From: Brenneria bubanii
GTDB lineage: Bacteria; Pseudomonadota; Gammaproteobacteria; Enterobacterales; Enterobacteriaceae
Assembly (NCBI RefSeq): GCF_022378355.1
Contig: NZ_JAKMAJ010000002.1
Coordinates: 124,001-188,000 of the forward strand
Direction of reading: 5' to 3'
Length of the DNA stretch: 64,000 nt
Below, piece by piece: positions 63,099 through 64,000 of this stretch. The position numbers and the translations under genes are program-made. Under the pieces are notes generated by a model. The model had not been told where the DNA came from. It did no database searches and was given only the letters and a program-made list of their open reading frames with translations. Every line of letters starts with the position of its first letter. The first letter of the stretch is position 1.

Positions 63099-64000
63099 AT
63101 GTCCTTTTTACGGAATGTTACGATCAGAAAGGTTTTGTTGGTTATTCTCAGTCTCTTTCTACTCTTGTGGGGCGGCGTATCCTGGTTTACGCTCTCATCG
63201 CTCAATCAGGCCACCCACTATCTGACGCTCGGCAATACGCAAGTGGATTCCTTGAATACCCTGACAAACGGCACCGATCAGGCGCTGCGCTCGGTGATCC
63301 GCATTAATCGGGCAATGACCCTGATGCAAAGCGGCAAACTGGATGATATCGACGCCACAGTAACATCGGCAGACGACGCGCTGAAAAGCAGTCGGGGAAA
63401 TCTCGAAAAATTCAAAAATCAGGCGCATATCAACATCGAGCGACGCATCGTCGATGACGTGGTGACCTCGTGGAGCAAATTGATCGAACTGGGTCTGCAG
63501 CCGATGATGACCGCCCTGCTGGAAAAAAGATTCGCCGAATACCGACGTCTGTTCCGCGATGATTTTCAGGCGCTCAATGAAACCTTTATTACCGCCGCCG
63601 GCCATTATCAGGACGTCGCCTCGGACAACACCACCGTACAACACGTTTACACGCTGGTTGACTGGTGTAAAAAGATCCTGATCGCGGCGATGATCGCCGG
63701 CGTAATCATTCTGCTGCTGACCGACCGCTATCTGACGGGCTTTATCGTCAAGCCTCTGGGGCGGATCCGGGATCATTTCCGCACGCTGGCCGAAGGAAAA
63801 CTGGATCATTCGCTGGCGGACTTTGGCCGTAATGATGCCGGACAGCTGATCCCCTATCTGCGGGAAATGCAGGAAAGCCTGAAAATAACGGTGGCCACCA
63901 TTCGCAATAGCGCGGACTCCATCTACCAGGGCTCGGCGGAGATCAGCGCAGGCAACAACGACCTCTCCTCACGCACCGAACAGCAGGCCGCCGCCCTGCA
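63099..64000 (+). CDS. Methyl-accepting chemotaxis protein (partial, 3' end outside window)
   Basis: About 300 codons are open from the ATG at 63099 (GGGAG upstream) to the window end. The product has an N-terminal membrane helix (VLLVILSLFLLLWGGVSWFT), a Tar-type four-helix periplasmic domain (residues about 35-190), a second helix (ILIAAMIAGVIILLL), HAMP (VKPLGRIRDHFRTLAEGKLD) and the start of the signalling domain (GNNDLSSRTEQQAAAL). It is unrelated in its sensor domain to the receptor at 27.8 kb. The ligand is unknown. Confidence 0.93.
   Translation, partial: MSFLRNVTIRKVLLVILSLFLLLWGGVSWFTLSSLNQATHYLTLGNTQVDSLNTLTNGTDQALRSVIRINRAMTLMQSGKLDDIDATVTSADDALKSSRGNLEKFKNQAHINIERRIVDDVVTSWSKLIELGLQPMMTALLEKRFAEYRRLFRDDFQALNETFITAAGHYQDVASDNTTVQHVYTLVDWCKKILIAAMIAGVIILLLTDRYLTGFIVKPLGRIRDHFRTLAEGKLDHSLADFGRNDAGQLIPYLREMQESLKITVATIRNSADSIYQGSAEISAGNNDLSSRTEQQAAAL

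Overview
The window is chromosomal DNA of a gammaproteobacterium of the order Enterobacterales. Gene content (dusA-pspG-qorA-dnaB-alr, tyrB, yjbQ-uvrA/ssb, acnB, yacL), near-identical lengths to the E. coli proteins, a type I-F CRISPR-Cas locus, FepBDGC and an AcoK-type regulator together suggest a soft-rot/plant-associated member (Pectobacteriaceae, Brenneria/Pectobacterium-like). That genus guess is inference from gene content only. No rRNA, tRNA, intact insertion sequence or prophage was seen.

Layout. 0-1.9 kb: divergent lysA (cut by the window edge) and its activator lysR. 2.2-8.6 kb: a small LprI-like secreted protein, dusA, the sigma54-dependent pspG, qorA, dnaB and alr. 8.7-13.8 kb: an aromatic amino acid block inserted between alr and tyrB: a periplasmic PheC-type dehydratase, an AroP-type permease, a divergent Lrp-family regulator, a YitT membrane protein, then tyrB. 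14.1-18.0 kb: gluconate catabolism (GntR operator, gntK, gntU, edd), with no eda. 18.1-27.7 kb: a 17-repeat CRISPR array, its leader, the complete type I-F operon (cas1, cas2-3, cas8f, cas5f, cas7f, cas6f) and, on the far side of cas1, a solitary degenerate repeat that keeps a leader motif at the same spacing. 27.8-29.5 kb: a chemoreceptor. 29.9-34.0 kb: yjbQ, uvrA and ssb with their shared LexA box.

34.2-41.7 kb: a RES-Xre toxin-antitoxin pair with paired operators, a secreted metallophosphoesterase, a small unknown protein beside a DppA-like binding protein, and a Zur-box-controlled zinc-type ABC importer led by a 34-residue membrane ORF. 41.8-44.7 kb: a NemR-like electrophile sensor with a DJ-1/PfpI protein and a coniferyl-aldehyde-dehydrogenase-like enzyme. 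44.8 kb: yacL. 45.4-53.3 kb: the acetoin dehydrogenase operon acoABCD with divergent acoK. 53.5-54.1 kb: abutting remnants of an rpn nuclease and a uvrA-like gene. 54.2-58.4 kb: fepB and fepDGC ferric-siderophore uptake. 58.5-59.6 kb: an old-yellow-enzyme reductase. 60.1-62.7 kb: acnB with an ArcA-box palindrome. 63.1 kb to the end: a second chemoreceptor, cut by the window edge.

Reading across: three conserved E. coli-type adjacencies are split by cargo. These are alr/tyrB (aromatic block), tyrB/yjbQ (gluconate genes, CRISPR-Cas and a chemoreceptor) and acnB/yacL (aco, fep and OYE genes with decayed gene fragments). The most unusual signals are the relic second CRISPR leader-repeat, the internal block of variant CRISPR repeats, the inner-membrane lipoprotein signature on FepB, the tandem E3-binding domains in AcoC, the 34-residue ORF coupled to the zinc importer, and the paired operators of the RES-Xre module.
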